Positions 16,776 to 25,824 are shown, numbered from the stretch's first letter. The stretch is DNA of 38,033 nt from Brevundimonas sp. ASV9 (GCF_016429195.1 NZ_JAELUF010000022.1:1-38033); one strand, 5' to 3'. The notes: generated by a model from the letters alone, not told the origin. Program-made: numbers and translations.

Positions 16776-19244
16776 ATGATGATGCGTGGACGTGGGGTTG
16801 GGCTGGTTCTGGCGGCGGTGCTGCTGAGCGGCGTGTCGGGTGGGGCGTTAGCCCAGAACGCGGGGCCGGCTGCGGGACCGATGGTCTATCAGCAGCCGCC
16901 GGCGCCGATCGCGGACATCCTGGACGCCAAGCCGACGCCGTCGTCGATGCTGAGCCCGGATCGGCGGACGCTGGTGTTGATGGACCGGTCCAACCTGCCC
17001 AGCATCAAGGCCCTGGCCGAGCCGATGCTGCGGTTGGCGGGGACGCGGATCAATCCGAGGAACAATGGCGCGGCCGAAAGCCGGGTGGCGTGGCTGACGG
17101 GTCTGAGCCTGCAGGCGGTGGATGGCGGGCAACCTCGCGTCGTGGCCCTGCCCGACGGCGCGCGGTTCACGGCGCCGCGGTTCTCGCCGGACGCCAAGTC
17201 GCTGGCCTTCGTGCTGGACCGGCCGACGGGGCTGGAGCTGTGGGTGGTGGACGTGGCCTCGGCGCGGGCGCGCAAGCTGACCGATCCGGTGGTCAATATG
17301 ACCGGCGGGACGGGTTATGAGTGGCTGCCCGACAGTTCGGGCCTGCTGGTCGAGGCGGTGCCGGCGGGACGCGGTCCGGCGCCGGACGTGACGGCGGCGC
17401 CCACGGGGCCGAACATCGAGGAGACGGCCGGGCGGGTCGCGCCGGTGCGGACCTATCAGGACCTGTTGTCGAACCCTGGCGACGAGGCCCTGTTCGACCA
17501 TTATTTCACCAGCCAGCTGACGCTGGTTCCGCTGAACGGCCGTGCCCGGACGATCGGGGCACCGGCGGTCTATCTGGATGCGTCGGTGTCGCCGGACGGC
17601 AAATACATCCTGCATGAGATCGCCAAGCGGCCCTATTCCTATGCAGTGCCGGACGACCTGTTCCCGACCGAGATCGTGGTGACGGATCTGAACGGTCGCG
17701 TGGTGCGCACGGTCGCCGACCTGCCGCTGAGGGACGATGTGCCGACCGCCTTCGACGCCGTGGCGCCGGGGCCGCGCTCGGTCGAGTGGCGGGCCGATGC
17801 GCCGGCGACCCTGACCTGGGTCGAGGCGCTGGACGGCGGGGACATCCGCAAACAGGCCGAATTCCGCGACCGCGTCTTCATGCAGGCCGCGCCGTTCACG
17901 GCCGAGCCCGTGAAGCTGATCGACCTGAAGGAACGGTACGGCGGGATTGTTTGGGGCCGGGACGACCTGGCCATCGTCAACAGCCGCTGGTTCAACACCC
18001 GGCATGAGACGCGCTTCGTGGTGGATCCGTCCAATCCGGGCGAGGGCCGGGTGCTGCTGGAGCGAAACTATCAGGCGCGCTACGACAATCCGGGCCAGCC
18101 GGTGACCCAGCCGAATGCTCAAGGGCGGTCGGTGATCCGCTTCGATCCGCAGGGGCGCATCCTGATGTCGGGCGCGGGGGCGACGCCGCAAGGCGAGTTC
18201 CCCTTCCTGGCCGCGATGAACCCGGCGACGGGACGCAGCGAACGGCTGTGGACCTCGGCCAATACGGATTACGAGGCCGTGGTCGGCTTCCTGGATGCGG
18301 ACGGCAAGCGGGTGGTGACCCAGCGCGAGACGCGGCTGGATCCGCCCAATCTGCAGATCCGCGACCTGACGACGGGCCAGACGACGCGGCTGACCAACTT
18401 CCCCGATCCGGCGCCGCAGCTGGCCGAGGCGACGCGGCAACTGGTGACCTATGAGCGGGCCGACGGGGTCAAGCTGTCGGGAACGCTGTATCTGCCGGCC
18501 GGTTACGACAAGGACCGCGACGGGCCGCTGCCGATGCTGATGTGGGCCTATCCCGCCGAGTTCACCGATGCGGCGGTGGCGGGCCAGACGGTGGACGTGC
18601 AGAACCGGTTCGTGCGGCCGGGCGGGTCCAGCCATCTGTTCCTGCTGACCCAGGGCTATGCGATCTTCGACAACCCCTCCATGCCCATCATCGGCAAGGA
18701 TGGGGCCGAGCCGAACGACACCTATGTCGAGCAGCTGGTCGCCGACGCAAAGGCCGCGGTCGATGCGGTGGTCGGCATGGGCGTGGCGGACCGCGACCGG
18801 ATCGCGGTCGGGGGGCACAGCTACGGCGCCTTCATGACGGCGAACCTGTTGGCGCACAGCGATCTGTTCCGCACCGGGATCGCGCGGTCGGGCGCCTATA
18901 ACCGCACCCTGACGCCGTTCGGCTTCCAGTCCGAGCAGCGCAACTATTGGGAGGCGACCGAGGTCTATACCGAGATGTCGCCCTTCACCTATGCGAACAA
19001 GCTGAACGAGCCGATCCTGCTGATCCACGGCGAGGCGGACGACAACTCGGGCACCTTCCCGGTCCAGTCCGAGCGCTTCTATGCGGCGCTGAAGGGGCTG
19101 GGGGCGACGGCGCGTTACGTCACCCTGCCGCTGGAGGCGCATGGATACCGCGCGCGGGAATCGGTGGGTCACACCCTGTGGGAGATGACCCGCTGGCTGG
19201 ACCAGTATGTGAAGAACGCCCCGCCGAAGCCGGCGGCGAACTGA
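16776..19244 (+). CDS. secreted S9-family serine peptidase (prolyl oligopeptidase superfamily)
   Basis: An 822-residue exported peptidase. After a signal peptide (about 27 residues, GVSGGALAQN cleavage region) comes a beta-propeller-like region with repeated WDxxG/SPDGK-type strands (for example FSPDAKSLAFVLD and ASVSPDGKYILHE). The C-terminal alpha/beta-hydrolase domain carries Ser682 in GGHSYGAF, Asp755 in HGEADDN and His789 in EAHGYRA. The order and the HGYRARES context resemble the S9D glutamyl-endopeptidase-like group. Likely periplasmic. The frame opens at TTG 16758, but ATG 16776 has GGGGAC eight bases upstream and begins a proper signal peptide. Confidence 0.92.
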   Translation: MMMRGRGVGLVLAAVLLSGVSGGALAQNAGPAAGPMVYQQPPAPIADILDAKPTPSSMLSPDRRTLVLMDRSNLPSIKALAEPMLRLAGTRINPRNNGAAESRVAWLTGLSLQAVDGGQPRVVALPDGARFTAPRFSPDAKSLAFVLDRPTGLELWVVDVASARARKLTDPVVNMTGGTGYEWLPDSSGLLVEAVPAGRGPAPDVTAAPTGPNIEETAGRVAPVRTYQDLLSNPGDEALFDHYFTSQLTLVPLNGRARTIGAPAVYLDASVSPDGKYILHEIAKRPYSYAVPDDLFPTEIVVTDLNGRVVRTVADLPLRDDVPTAFDAVAPGPRSVEWRADAPATLTWVEALDGGDIRKQAEFRDRVFMQAAPFTAEPVKLIDLKERYGGIVWGRDDLAIVNSRWFNTRHETRFVVDPSNPGEGRVLLERNYQARYDNPGQPVTQPNAQGRSVIRFDPQGRILMSGAGATPQGEFPFLAAMNPATGRSERLWTSANTDYEAVVGFLDADGKRVVTQRETRLDPPNLQIRDLTTGQTTRLTNFPDPAPQLAEATRQLVTYERADGVKLSGTLYLPAGYDKDRDGPLPMLMWAYPAEFTDAAVAGQTVDVQNRFVRPGGSSHLFLLTQGYAIFDNPSMPIIGKDGAEPNDTYVEQLVADAKAAVDAVVGMGVADRDRIAVGGHSYGAFMTANLLAHSDLFRTGIARSGAYNRTLTPFGFQSEQRNYWEATEVYTEMSPFTYANKLNEPILLIHGEADDNSGTFPVQSERFYAALKGLGATARYVTLPLEAHGYRARESVGHTLWEMTRWLDQYVKNAPPKPAAN

Positions 19245-19248
19245 GCGA

Positions 19249-19854
19249 TCAGGGCTTGGACGCCGCGGCCTCCGCCGCGGCGTTGACGGCCGCGAGACGC
19301 GCATCCTGCTCCGACTGGGGCGGGACGCCGAAGACGGCGCGCAGGCTGTCGGGGATTAGGGCGCGGTCGTAGGGATCGAGGGTGGCCGGGGCGTCGCGGG
19401 TCTTGCGGGTCTGGGTGCCGTAGATCTGGGCCTTGTCGGTCATCTGCAGATAGCGATCCAGCGTCGCGGCGGCGATCCAGGCGCCTTCGGGCGAGCCCTT
19501 GTCCACAGCGGCGACGGCCAGGCTATGGGCCAGCAGATAATCCTCGGGCGTAGAGCCGTGCTGGAAGACGAAGGCGGCGGCCCGGTAGTCCTCGCCGGTC
19601 TGGAGCGCGCCGGCGTCCAGCAGGGCGCGGGTCTGGACCCGGCGCGCGGCGTCTTCGGCGAGCATTGCTGTGACGCGGGCACGGTCCTTGAAGAAGTCCG
19701 GCGTCAGGTTCTGCCTTACGGCCTGGTCGGCGGCGAAGATGGCGGCCATCTCGGCGTTGTTTTGAGGCGGAGTCTCTTGAGCCCGGGCCGGAACGGCGAA
19801 GGCGAGGACGACGGCCGACATCGCGGCGGCGCAGGACAGGCGAGACGGGCGCAT
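19249..19854 (-). CDS. hypothetical secreted protein
   Basis: A 201-residue protein with a Sec signal peptide ending AVPARAQE (cleavage near residue 26), so probably periplasmic. The mature part is helical; the stretch LQMTDKAQIYGTQTRK followed later by VFGVPPQSEQDARLAAVN recalls DUF6624-like proteins, in which a YGTQ motif precedes a conserved Pro-Pro near the C-terminus. This match is by memory and weak. It converges with the S9 peptidase gene with only four bases between them, and lies about 80 bases downstream of the alcohol dehydrogenase gene on the same strand. Confidence 0.65.
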   Translation of the reverse strand: MRPSRLSCAAAMSAVVLAFAVPARAQETPPQNNAEMAAIFAADQAVRQNLTPDFFKDRARVTAMLAEDAARRVQTRALLDAGALQTGEDYRAAAFVFQHGSTPEDYLLAHSLAVAAVDKGSPEGAWIAAATLDRYLQMTDKAQIYGTQTRKTRDAPATLDPYDRALIPDSLRAVFGVPPQSEQDARLAAVNAAAEAAASKP

Positions 19855-19933
19855 GGAAGATCTCCGCTGAAGCTTGAGCGGACATTGGTCTGCGGATTTG
19901 CGGCCGAAACCGGGCGGCGGGATTACAGTGTCG

Positions 19934-21064
19934 TCAGGGTCTGACGATCAACCGCACGACCTCGCCGGCGTGGAGGCGGTCGAAGCCGGTGTTGATGTCA
20001 TCCAGGGGAATGACGCCGCTCATCAGGCGATCCACCGGCAGGCGGCCTTGGCGATAGAGGGCGACGTAGCGGGGGATATCGCGGCTGGGGACGCAGGTTC
20101 CGATGTAGGAGCCCTTCAGCGTGCGCTCTTCGCCGACGAGGGAGACGACATTGACGGCAAGGGCCGCATCGGGCGGCGGCAGGCCGGCGGTGACGGTGGT
20201 TCCGCCGCGTTTGGTCATCTTCCACGCCGCCTCCAGCGCCCGGACCGCGCCGGCCATCTCGAAGGCGAAGTCGGCGCCGCCGTTCGTCAGGGCGCGGACC
20301 TGATCGACCGCATCGGGGTCGGCAGCGTTGACCGTGTGGATAGGCCCCAGGGTTCGGGCCAAGGCGAGCTTATCCTCGGACAGGTCGACGGCGACGACGG
20401 GGCTGGCGCCGGAGGCCAGGGCGCCGAGCACGCTGGCCAGGCCCACGCCGCCCAGGCCGATGACGACGACGCTCTGGCCCGCCTTGACCCCGGCGGTGTT
20501 CACCACGGCCCCGACGCCGGTCAGGACGGCGCAGCCGAACAGGGCCGCCTCATCGAACGGCAGGTCGGGATCGATCTTGACCAGGGAGCGGCGCGAGACG
20601 ACGGCCCGTTCGGCGAAGGCGGAGCAGCCGAGGTGGTGGTTGACCGGCTCGCCCTCGCGGAAAATGCGGCGGGCGCCGGACAGAAGCTCGCCCCGGCCGT
20701 TGGCGGCGGCGCCGGGCTCGCACAGGGCGGGACGACCGCCGGCGCACGGGTTGCAGTGGCCGCACGACGGCATGAAGACCATGACGACGTGATCGCCGAC
20801 GACGAGATCGGTGACGCCGTCCCCGAGGGCCTCGACCACGCCCGCCGCCTCGTGCCCCAGGGCCATGGGCAGGGGGCGAGGGCGGTCGCCGTTGATGACC
20901 GACAGGTCCGAGTGGCACAGGCCCGCGGCCTTGATCGCGACCAGCACTTCGCCGGGGCCGGGCGGGTCCAGCGTGACGGTCTGGACCAACAGAGGGCGGC
21001 TGTCAGCATAGGGGCGGGCGGCGCCCCTGTCGGACAGGACGGCGGCGCGGGTCGTGAGGGTCAT
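19934..21064 (-). CDS. zinc-dependent alcohol dehydrogenase family protein
   Basis: A 376-residue medium-chain dehydrogenase/reductase. Catalytic zinc ligands are Cys50 (GLCHSDL), His71-Glu72 (LGHEAAGVVE) and a later Cys in FGCAVLTGVGAV. The structural zinc loop is CGHCNPC plus Cys115. The nucleotide fold carries VVIGLGGVGLAS, followed by an acidic Asp in VAVDLSED, indicating NAD preference. The conserved GEVLVAIKAAG and FGCA-TG segments resemble class III (glutathione-dependent formaldehyde) dehydrogenase relatives, but the substrate cannot be fixed. It is divergent from the thioesterase gene. Confidence 0.92.
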   Translation of the reverse strand: MTLTTRAAVLSDRGAARPYADSRPLLVQTVTLDPPGPGEVLVAIKAAGLCHSDLSVINGDRPRPLPMALGHEAAGVVEALGDGVTDLVVGDHVVMVFMPSCGHCNPCAGGRPALCEPGAAANGRGELLSGARRIFREGEPVNHHLGCSAFAERAVVSRRSLVKIDPDLPFDEAALFGCAVLTGVGAVVNTAGVKAGQSVVVIGLGGVGLASVLGALASGASPVVAVDLSEDKLALARTLGPIHTVNAADPDAVDQVRALTNGGADFAFEMAGAVRALEAAWKMTKRGGTTVTAGLPPPDAALAVNVVSLVGEERTLKGSYIGTCVPSRDIPRYVALYRQGRLPVDRLMSGVIPLDDINTGFDRLHAGEVVRLIVRP

Positions 21065-21174
21065 GCTTCAAGCCTTCGTCATCAACGACCTACCGATAGG
21101 CGCTTGACCTAACGTCGTCCAAGCTAGAGCGTCGGGATCGAGAGCGACGGTTCGCGTCGCCGAGGGAGACGACG

Positions 21175-21609
21175 ATGCCGAAACGAGACGAGGGCGCGCT
21201 GGCGCAACGGGCGACCTATAAGGCCTTTCACATGGTCTCCACCCGCTGGGCCGACAACGACCAGTACGGGCATATCAACAACGCCAAATTCTACGAGTTC
21301 GTGGACTCGGCGGTGAACGCCCACCTGCTGATCGCCAATGCGCTGACGGAATCGATCGGCCTCGTGGTGGATTCGGGTTGTCGCTACACCTCGTCGCTGA
21401 AGTTCCCCGATGTGATCGAGGTCGGCATCAAGGTCGATGCGATCGGCACCTCCAGCGTCACCTACGGTTTTGCGGTCTTCAAGCGCAGCGTCGACGTCCC
21501 CGCCGCCATCGGCCATTTCGTCCACGTCTATGTCGACGCCGAAACGCGCCGGCCCAAGCCGTTGCCGGCGCGGCTGAGAAGCGTGGTGGAGAATCTTCGC
21601 GCGGGGTAG
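21175..21609 (+). CDS. acyl-CoA thioesterase (4HBT hotdog fold)
   Basis: A 144-residue hotdog-fold thioesterase. The 4HBT signature is clear: TRWADNDQYGHINNAKFYEF, with the catalytic Asp at 27 or 29, His33 and Asn35. The helix after it and GCRYTSSLKFPDVIEVGIKV complete the fold. GAGGGAGACGACG precedes the ATG. The substrate is unknown; members of this group hydrolyse medium or aromatic acyl-CoAs. It is followed after 47 bases by a MarR-like regulator on the same strand, which might regulate it. Confidence 0.88.
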   Translation: MPKRDEGALAQRATYKAFHMVSTRWADNDQYGHINNAKFYEFVDSAVNAHLLIANALTESIGLVVDSGCRYTSSLKFPDVIEVGIKVDAIGTSSVTYGFAVFKRSVDVPAAIGHFVHVYVDAETRRPKPLPARLRSVVENLRAG

Positions 21610-21656
21610 GGGCTGTCGCCGTTTTCCGCCGTTCAACGTCCAATTCCTAGATTCCG

Positions 21657-22190
21657 ATGTCTTCCGACCCCGCTGATCTTGATGACGCCTTCTATCTGAA
21701 CGTCTCGGAGACGGATGTGGCGACGACCGGGGACGATCCCCGCGCCAGCCTGGAACTGGTCGTGTCCATGCGCATCGCCTTCGTGGCCCGGGCATGGATC
21801 ACGCGCGCCAATGCGCTGTTTCGCGGTCGAGGCTATACGGCGGCCCAGCGCGCGCACCTGTATGTTCTGGCGTCCAAGCCCAAGGGGCTGACGCAGGCGG
21901 AGTTGGCGGCGATCCTTCGGATATCGGAGGCGTCGCTGTCACGCCGCATCAAGCTGTCGATCGAAGAAGGTCTGGTGTCGCGCCATCCGTTTTGCGGCGA
22001 CGGCCGGGCCAACCTGATCCGGCTGGAGCCCAAGGGGCTGGAGGCCCTGAACGCCTCCGACCGCGTCGCACGTGAAGACCGCACCCAACTATTGGCGGGC
22101 GTGACCGACGAGGAATTGGCGATCACCGCCAAGGTCCTGAAGCTGCTGACGGATCGCATCCCCCAGACGCCCGAACGGCCCGACGCCTGA
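21657..22190 (+). CDS. MarR-family-like transcriptional regulator
   Basis: A 177-residue winged-helix protein of the MarR type. The N-terminal ~35 residues are acidic and disordered-looking. A helix (VSMRIAFVARAWITRANAL) leads to the winged helix: LTQAELAAILRISEASLSRR is the recognition helix-turn-helix, and GLVSRHPFCGDGRANLIRLE is the wing. A C-terminal dimerisation helix follows. The YVLASKPKGLTQAELA context is standard MarR. Its ribosome binding site is weak. The target is unknown; the thioesterase/dehydrogenase pair next door is the nearest candidate. Confidence 0.82.
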   Translation: MSSDPADLDDAFYLNVSETDVATTGDDPRASLELVVSMRIAFVARAWITRANALFRGRGYTAAQRAHLYVLASKPKGLTQAELAAILRISEASLSRRIKLSIEEGLVSRHPFCGDGRANLIRLEPKGLEALNASDRVAREDRTQLLAGVTDEELAITAKVLKLLTDRIPQTPERPDA

Positions 22191-22212
22191 CGGCATCGGA
22201 CCGCCCTGAACG

Positions 22213-23121
22213 TCAGTCGCCCGTCAGGACCCAGGTGCGTTCGTTGGTGGGGTCGAAGACGAACCGGAACTTGCGCATCATGGGCAGGCCGACATTGGGG
22301 GTTCCGCCCTCGATGAAGCGCAGCTTGGGGCTGTCGACTACGACGCCGCCGACCTTGACCGGGCCGTCGGCCTGGGCCTCGTACACCGGCTGGGTTCCGG
22401 CGGCCGAGGTCGCGATGCCGATCTTGCGCGGCTCGCCCTTCAGCTTGATCTGGCTGACCAGAGACAGCGGCAGGAGGAAGGCGCTGTCGTTGCCGGTGTC
22501 CAGGGTCGCCTCGACCGAGGCGCCCGGCAGGTCCAGGGCGACGACCGGCAGCCGTTCGTCGTCGGAATAGGCGTGTCCGGGGCCTTCGGGGCGCTGGGGC
22601 GCATCGGGCGCCATGATGCGCAGCTCGCCTTTCGCCAGGTTCATCTCGACCAGTTTCCCGGGAAAGCTGTTGGGGCCGAAGATGCCGACTTCGTCCTCGT
22701 CCCTGAACTCGAAGACCGTGGCGGGGCCCTCGGTGATCGCATAGCCGCCCAGGGTCACGCCCTTCAGACTGGTCGTATAGCCGGGCACCATCAGACCCGT
22801 GCTGCCGTCTCTGGACTGGGACGGTCCCACATTCGGCATGCCGATGTCGTCGGCGTAGGACTTGTAGATCAGATTGCCGTTGGTGCCGGTGTCGAAGACG
22901 ACGGGCGCAGGATGGCCGCCGTTGATCCGCATCATCAGAAGCGCCCGGCCGTCCGAGACATAGAGCGGGATGCGGGCCACAGCGGCCGCCGGCGCCAGAG
23001 AGGTCGCCTGAGGGGGCGCTTGAGAGACGGGTGCGGCTTGCGCCGCAGCGAGGCCAGCCGATAGGCTGGCTCCGGCCAGGCAGGACGCCGCCATGGCGCG
23101 TTTGAACAGGGACCGGATCAT
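22213..23121 (-). CDS. secreted retropepsin-like aspartic protease
   Basis: A 302-residue exported protein with two aspartic-protease half-sites: Asp77-Thr-Gly in VVFDTGTNGNL and Asp208-Thr-Gly in TLDTGNDSAFLLP. Two lobes in one chain is the single-chain pepsin/retropepsin-like arrangement found in proteobacterial periplasmic proteases. A signal peptide ends near AAAQAAP, and a Pro/Ala/Gln linker follows. The start at 23121 is preferred over the upstream frame because GGAGGA lies just before it. It is divergent from a PadR regulator across 57 bases holding a perfect inverted repeat, suggesting direct control. Confidence 0.85.
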   Translation of the reverse strand: MIRSLFKRAMAASCLAGASLSAGLAAAQAAPVSQAPPQATSLAPAAAVARIPLYVSDGRALLMMRINGGHPAPVVFDTGTNGNLIYKSYADDIGMPNVGPSQSRDGSTGLMVPGYTTSLKGVTLGGYAITEGPATVFEFRDEDEVGIFGPNSFPGKLVEMNLAKGELRIMAPDAPQRPEGPGHAYSDDERLPVVALDLPGASVEATLDTGNDSAFLLPLSLVSQIKLKGEPRKIGIATSAAGTQPVYEAQADGPVKVGGVVVDSPKLRFIEGGTPNVGLPMMRKFRFVFDPTNERTWVLTGD

Positions 23122-23138
23122 GCATTCCTCCATGGATG

Positions 23139-23163
23139 TCGATAGTCCGATTGGGACTATCGA
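23139..23163. promoter_or_regulatory. perfect inverted repeat, probable PadR operator
   Basis: TCGATAGTCC at 23139-23148 is repeated in reverse complement as GGACTATCGA at 23154-23163, with a 5-bp spacer GATTG. Ten-base perfect arms midway between the divergent aspartic-protease and PadR starts are what an autoregulatory dimer would bind. The centre sits 28 bp before the PadR ATG and 30 bp before the protease ATG, so it could block both promoters. Confidence 0.65.
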
Positions 23164-23178
23164 GTCGGATCGGGTCAA

Positions 23179-23697
23179 ATGAACAATCGGCAAGGAAGCC
23201 TGACGGAGCTGGAAGGCGCCATCCTGTCGGAAATCCACCATCGCGGAGCCTCGACCGCCTTCAAGGTCCGCAAGGCGTTCCAAGAGTCGATGTCTCTGGA
23301 ATGGAGGGGCAGCGCCGGCGCCGTCTATCCGGCCATTCGACGATTGACGGATCGTGGCGTGATCGACGCGGCCGAGACGGGCTCGGGCCGGGGCACGGTT
23401 CTTCTGTCCCTGACACCGCAGGGAGTCGCGGTGATGGAAGACTGGATCTGCGACGCCGAGCGCGCCGCCAGTGTCGGTCTGGATCCCTTCCGCCTGCGCT
23501 CAGGCATGTGGGACCGTCTGCCGCCTGTCCGAAAGGCTGAGGCCATGGCGGCCCTGAGGCGCACGGTGGAGGCGGAAATCGCCGCCTTGCGTCAGTATGT
23601 GGTGTCGCTGGACCCGATCGAGCGTCCCCGCATCGAACTGGCGATCAGCCTGCAGCTCAGCCGCCTGGACTGGCTGGACGGGCAACGCGCGTCATAG
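23179..23697 (+). CDS. PadR-family transcriptional regulator
   Basis: A 172-residue PadR regulator. The N-terminal winged helix reads LTELEGAILSEIHHRG, then WRGSAGAVYPAIRRLTDRGV, the diagnostic PadR recognition helix and the turn before the wing (ETGSGRGTVLLSLTPQG). A long C-terminal helical region (Vir-like dimerisation domain) follows from about residue 95. It probably represses its own gene and the divergent protease through the 23139-23163 inverted repeat; the ligand is unknown. No strong ribosome binding site is visible before the ATG. Confidence 0.9.
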   Translation: MNNRQGSLTELEGAILSEIHHRGASTAFKVRKAFQESMSLEWRGSAGAVYPAIRRLTDRGVIDAAETGSGRGTVLLSLTPQGVAVMEDWICDAERAASVGLDPFRLRSGMWDRLPPVRKAEAMAALRRTVEAEIAALRQYVVSLDPIERPRIELAISLQLSRLDWLDGQRAS

Positions 23698-23712
23698 ACC
23701 TCCCGCCCGCCC

Positions 23713-24117
23713 CTAGGCGTCGAGAATGACCTGGCCGTCTTCCTTGACGAAGGGCTTGGCGAGATGGTCGGGCAGCAGGTCCAGAACCGTCTCGGACGGG
23801 CGGCACAGTTTGACGCCCAGGGGTGAGACGACGATGGGACGGTTCATCAGGATCGGGTGTGCCGCGATGGCGTCCAGCAGCGGGTCGTCAGACAGGCTTG
23901 TGTCGTCCAGGCCGAGGTCGGCGTAGGGCGTGCCCTTTTCACGCAGGATATCGCGCACCGATCCACCCATCCGCTCGACCAGTTGGGCCACCAGCGCGCG
24001 GCTGGGCGGAGTCTTCAGATACTCAATCACATGCGGTTCGATCCCGACGTGGCGGATCAGGGCCAGGGTGTTGCGCGACGTGCCGCAGGCGGGGTTGTGA
24101 TAGATGACGACGTCCAT
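23713..24117 (-). CDS. arsC: arsenate reductase (glutaredoxin-coupled ArsC)
   Basis: A 134-residue ArsC that reduces arsenate to arsenite using glutathione/glutaredoxin. Catalytic Cys11 is in IYHNPACGTSRNTL. Arginines that bind the oxyanion are present in PILMNRPIVVS and KLCRPSETVLDLLP. Its start lies six bases after the arsR stop, and the arsR TGA is part of the GAGG ribosome binding site (TGAGG), so arsR-arsC are co-translated. The arsenite produced would be removed by the divergent ArsB. Confidence 0.96.
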   Translation of the reverse strand: MDVVIYHNPACGTSRNTLALIRHVGIEPHVIEYLKTPPSRALVAQLVERMGGSVRDILREKGTPYADLGLDDTSLSDDPLLDAIAAHPILMNRPIVVSPLGVKLCRPSETVLDLLPDHLAKPFVKEDGQVILDA

Positions 24118-24123
24118 TGGGCC

Positions 24124-24459
24124 TCAGTCGCAGCAGGGGGCCAGTTCGGCCAGCAAGGGTTGGCAAAGCTCGGCGCGGCCCTGGCAGCAGTCCTTGAGCA
24201 GGAACAGCACGACCTCGCCCAGTCGATCCAGATCGGCGCGGTAGATGATCGACCGGCTGCGCCTCTGGGACGCGATCAGTCCGGCGCGAGACAGCACGCC
24301 CAGATGCGCCGACATCGTATTGGTCGGAACGGCGAGCCGGTCCGCGATCTCTCCGGCCGGCAGGCCGTCGGGCGCATGGCGGACCAGCAGCCGGAAGGCG
24401 TCCAGTCGCGTGGATTGCGCCAGGGCGGCGAGCGCGAGAATGGCCGGTTCGGATTCCAT
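24124..24459 (-). CDS. arsR: ArsR-family arsenic-responsive repressor
   Basis: A 111-residue winged-helix repressor. The helix-turn-helix is LPAGEIADRLAVPTNTMSAH, and the wing is ASQRRSRSIIYRA. Arsenite-binding cysteines cluster at the C-terminus (Cys91, Cys92, Cys99, Cys109, Cys110) and not in the DNA-binding helix as in the E. coli type, resembling the C-terminal-thiol ArsR group. A longer frame runs upstream to 24810 through arsB, but the ATG at 24459 matches family starts. The alternative ATG at 24489 lies within the AT-rich promoter patch. It is the first gene of the arsR-arsC unit. Confidence 0.92.
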   Translation of the reverse strand: MESEPAILALAALAQSTRLDAFRLLVRHAPDGLPAGEIADRLAVPTNTMSAHLGVLSRAGLIASQRRSRSIIYRADLDRLGEVVLFLLKDCCQGRAELCQPLLAELAPCCD

Positions 24460-24493
24460 TATTCTAAGATACTGGAAATATGGTGTCATGCAA
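24460..24493 (-). promoter_or_regulatory. AT-rich divergent promoter/operator between arsR and arsB
   Basis: A short AT-rich patch in a very GC-rich setting. On the minus strand TTGCAT (24493-24488), 16 bases, TATCTT (24471-24466) resembles a sigma-70 promoter ending close to the arsR ATG, so arsR may be leaderless. An imperfect dyad (ATTATTC / GAAATAT) spans the -10 and could be the ArsR operator. Confidence 0.4.
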
Positions 24494-24540
24494 GATAGAG
24501 AGGGCGCTGCGGTCGTCGGTCGGCCGGGATGGAGCCGCCC

Positions 24541-25824
24541 ATGGTCGTCGCCTTTCTGATCTTCGCGGTCACCATCACCCTGGTGATCTGGCAGCCGAAG
24601 GGCCTGCAGATCGGCTGGAGCGCGATGGGCGGTGCGGCGGCGGCGCTGTTGCTGGGCGTCGTCACCCTGGCCGACATCCCCGTGGTCTGGGACATCGTCT
24701 GGAACGCCACGGCGACCTTCGTCGCGATCATCATCATTAGCCTGTTGCTGGACGAGGCGGGCTTCTTCGAATGGGCGGCGCTGCATGTCGGGCGATGGGG
24801 TGGCGGCCATGGACGCAGGCTGTTCGTCCTGTTCGTCCTGCTGGGCGCGGCGGTGTCGGCGGTCTTCGCCAACGACGGGGCGGCGCTGATCCTGACGCCC
24901 ATCGTCATCGCCATGCTTCTGGCGCTCGGCTATGGCCCCAAGGCGACGCTGGCCTTCGTGATGGCGGCGGGCTTCATCGCCGACGCGGCCAGCCTGCCGC
25001 TGGTGGTGTCCAACCTGGTCAACATCGTCTCGGCCGACTTCTTCGACATCGGCTTCGACCGCTATGCGGCGGTCATGGCGCCGGTGAACCTGGCGAGCAT
25101 CGTCGCGACGCTGATCGTGCTGTTCGTGGTGTTCGGGCGCGATATTCCCAAGGCCTATGACCTGGAGCGGTTAGCCGCGCCGTCCAGCGCGATCAAGGAC
25201 CGCGCGACCTTCCTCTGGGGCTGGATCATCCTGGCGGTTCTGCTGGTCGGCTTCTTTGTGCTGGAACCGCGAGGGGTGCCGGTGTCCGCCGTCGCCGCGA
25301 CGGGGGCGGTCATCCTGCTGGTCGTGGCGGGGCGCGGCGCGGTCATCAGTACGACGAAGGTACTGCGCGAGGCGCCGTGGCAGGTCGTGATCTTCTCTCT
25401 GGGGATGTATCTGGTCGTCTATGGGCTGGGCAACGCCGGTCTGACGCGCCAGATCGCGGGCCTGCTGGACGGATTCTCGCAAGGCGGGGTCTGGGGCGCG
25501 GCCTTCGGAACCGGGTTCCTGACCGCCTTCCTGTCGGCCATCGCCAACAATATGCCGACGGTCCTGATCGGCGCCCTGTCGATCGACGCCTCGGGCGCGA
25601 CGGGCGCGGCGAGGGAGGCGATGATCTACGCCAATGTCATCGGCAGCGACCTGGGGCCGAAGATGACGCCCATCGGCTCACTGGCCACATTGCTGTGGCT
25701 GCACGTCCTCGCGCGGAAGGGCGTGAAGATCGGGTGGGGCTATTATTTCAAGGTGGGCGTGGTGCTCACCCTGCCGGTCTTGGGCGTCGCCCTGGCGGCC
25801 TTGGCCTTACGCTTGAGCGTCTAG
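24541..25824 (+). CDS. arsB: arsenite efflux membrane protein ArsB
   Basis: A 427-residue ArsB/NhaD-superfamily transporter with about eleven hydrophobic segments, pumping arsenite out of the cell. Landmarks: [34 protein letters not shown] and [20 protein letters not shown], the paired re-entrant-loop motifs of this family. An ATG at 24529 is in frame, but 24541 is preferred: GGAG lies six bases upstream and family members start with the first helix. Divergent from arsR-arsC, giving a complete reduce-and-export system without arsA. Confidence 0.94.
   Translation: MVVAFLIFAVTITLVIWQPKGLQIGWSAMGGAAAALLLGVVTLADIPVVWDIVWNATATFVAIIIISLLLDEAGFFEWAALHVGRWGGGHGRRLFVLFVLLGAAVSAVFANDGAALILTPIVIAMLLALGYGPKATLAFVMAAGFIADAASLPLVVSNLVNIVSADFFDIGFDRYAAVMAPVNLASIVATLIVLFVVFGRDIPKAYDLERLAAPSSAIKDRATFLWGWIILAVLLVGFFVLEPRGVPVSAVAATGAVILLVVAGRGAVISTTKVLREAPWQVVIFSLGMYLVVYGLGNAGLTRQIAGLLDGFSQGGVWGAAFGTGFLTAFLSAIANNMPTVLIGALSIDASGATGAAREAMIYANVIGSDLGPKMTPIGSLATLLWLHVLARKGVKIGWGYYFKVGVVLTLPVLGVALAALALRLSV

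Noticed and set aside
16848..19304. An 818-codon open frame on the minus strand opposite the S9 peptidase
   Set aside because: Its product is Arg/His/Gln-rich low-complexity sequence with no motifs, the usual antisense shadow of a high-GC gene; the plus-strand frame has a signal peptide and a full catalytic triad.
22186..22228. Hairpin CCTGACGG/CCGTCAGG as a terminator between convergent genes
   Set aside because: Eight-base stem with a 27-base loop, overlapping both gene ends and lacking a T-run; too weak to call.
23713..25824. Arsenic genes as part of a mobile resistance island
   Set aside because: No integrase, insertion sequence or composition shift is visible around them; they match the surrounding GC.
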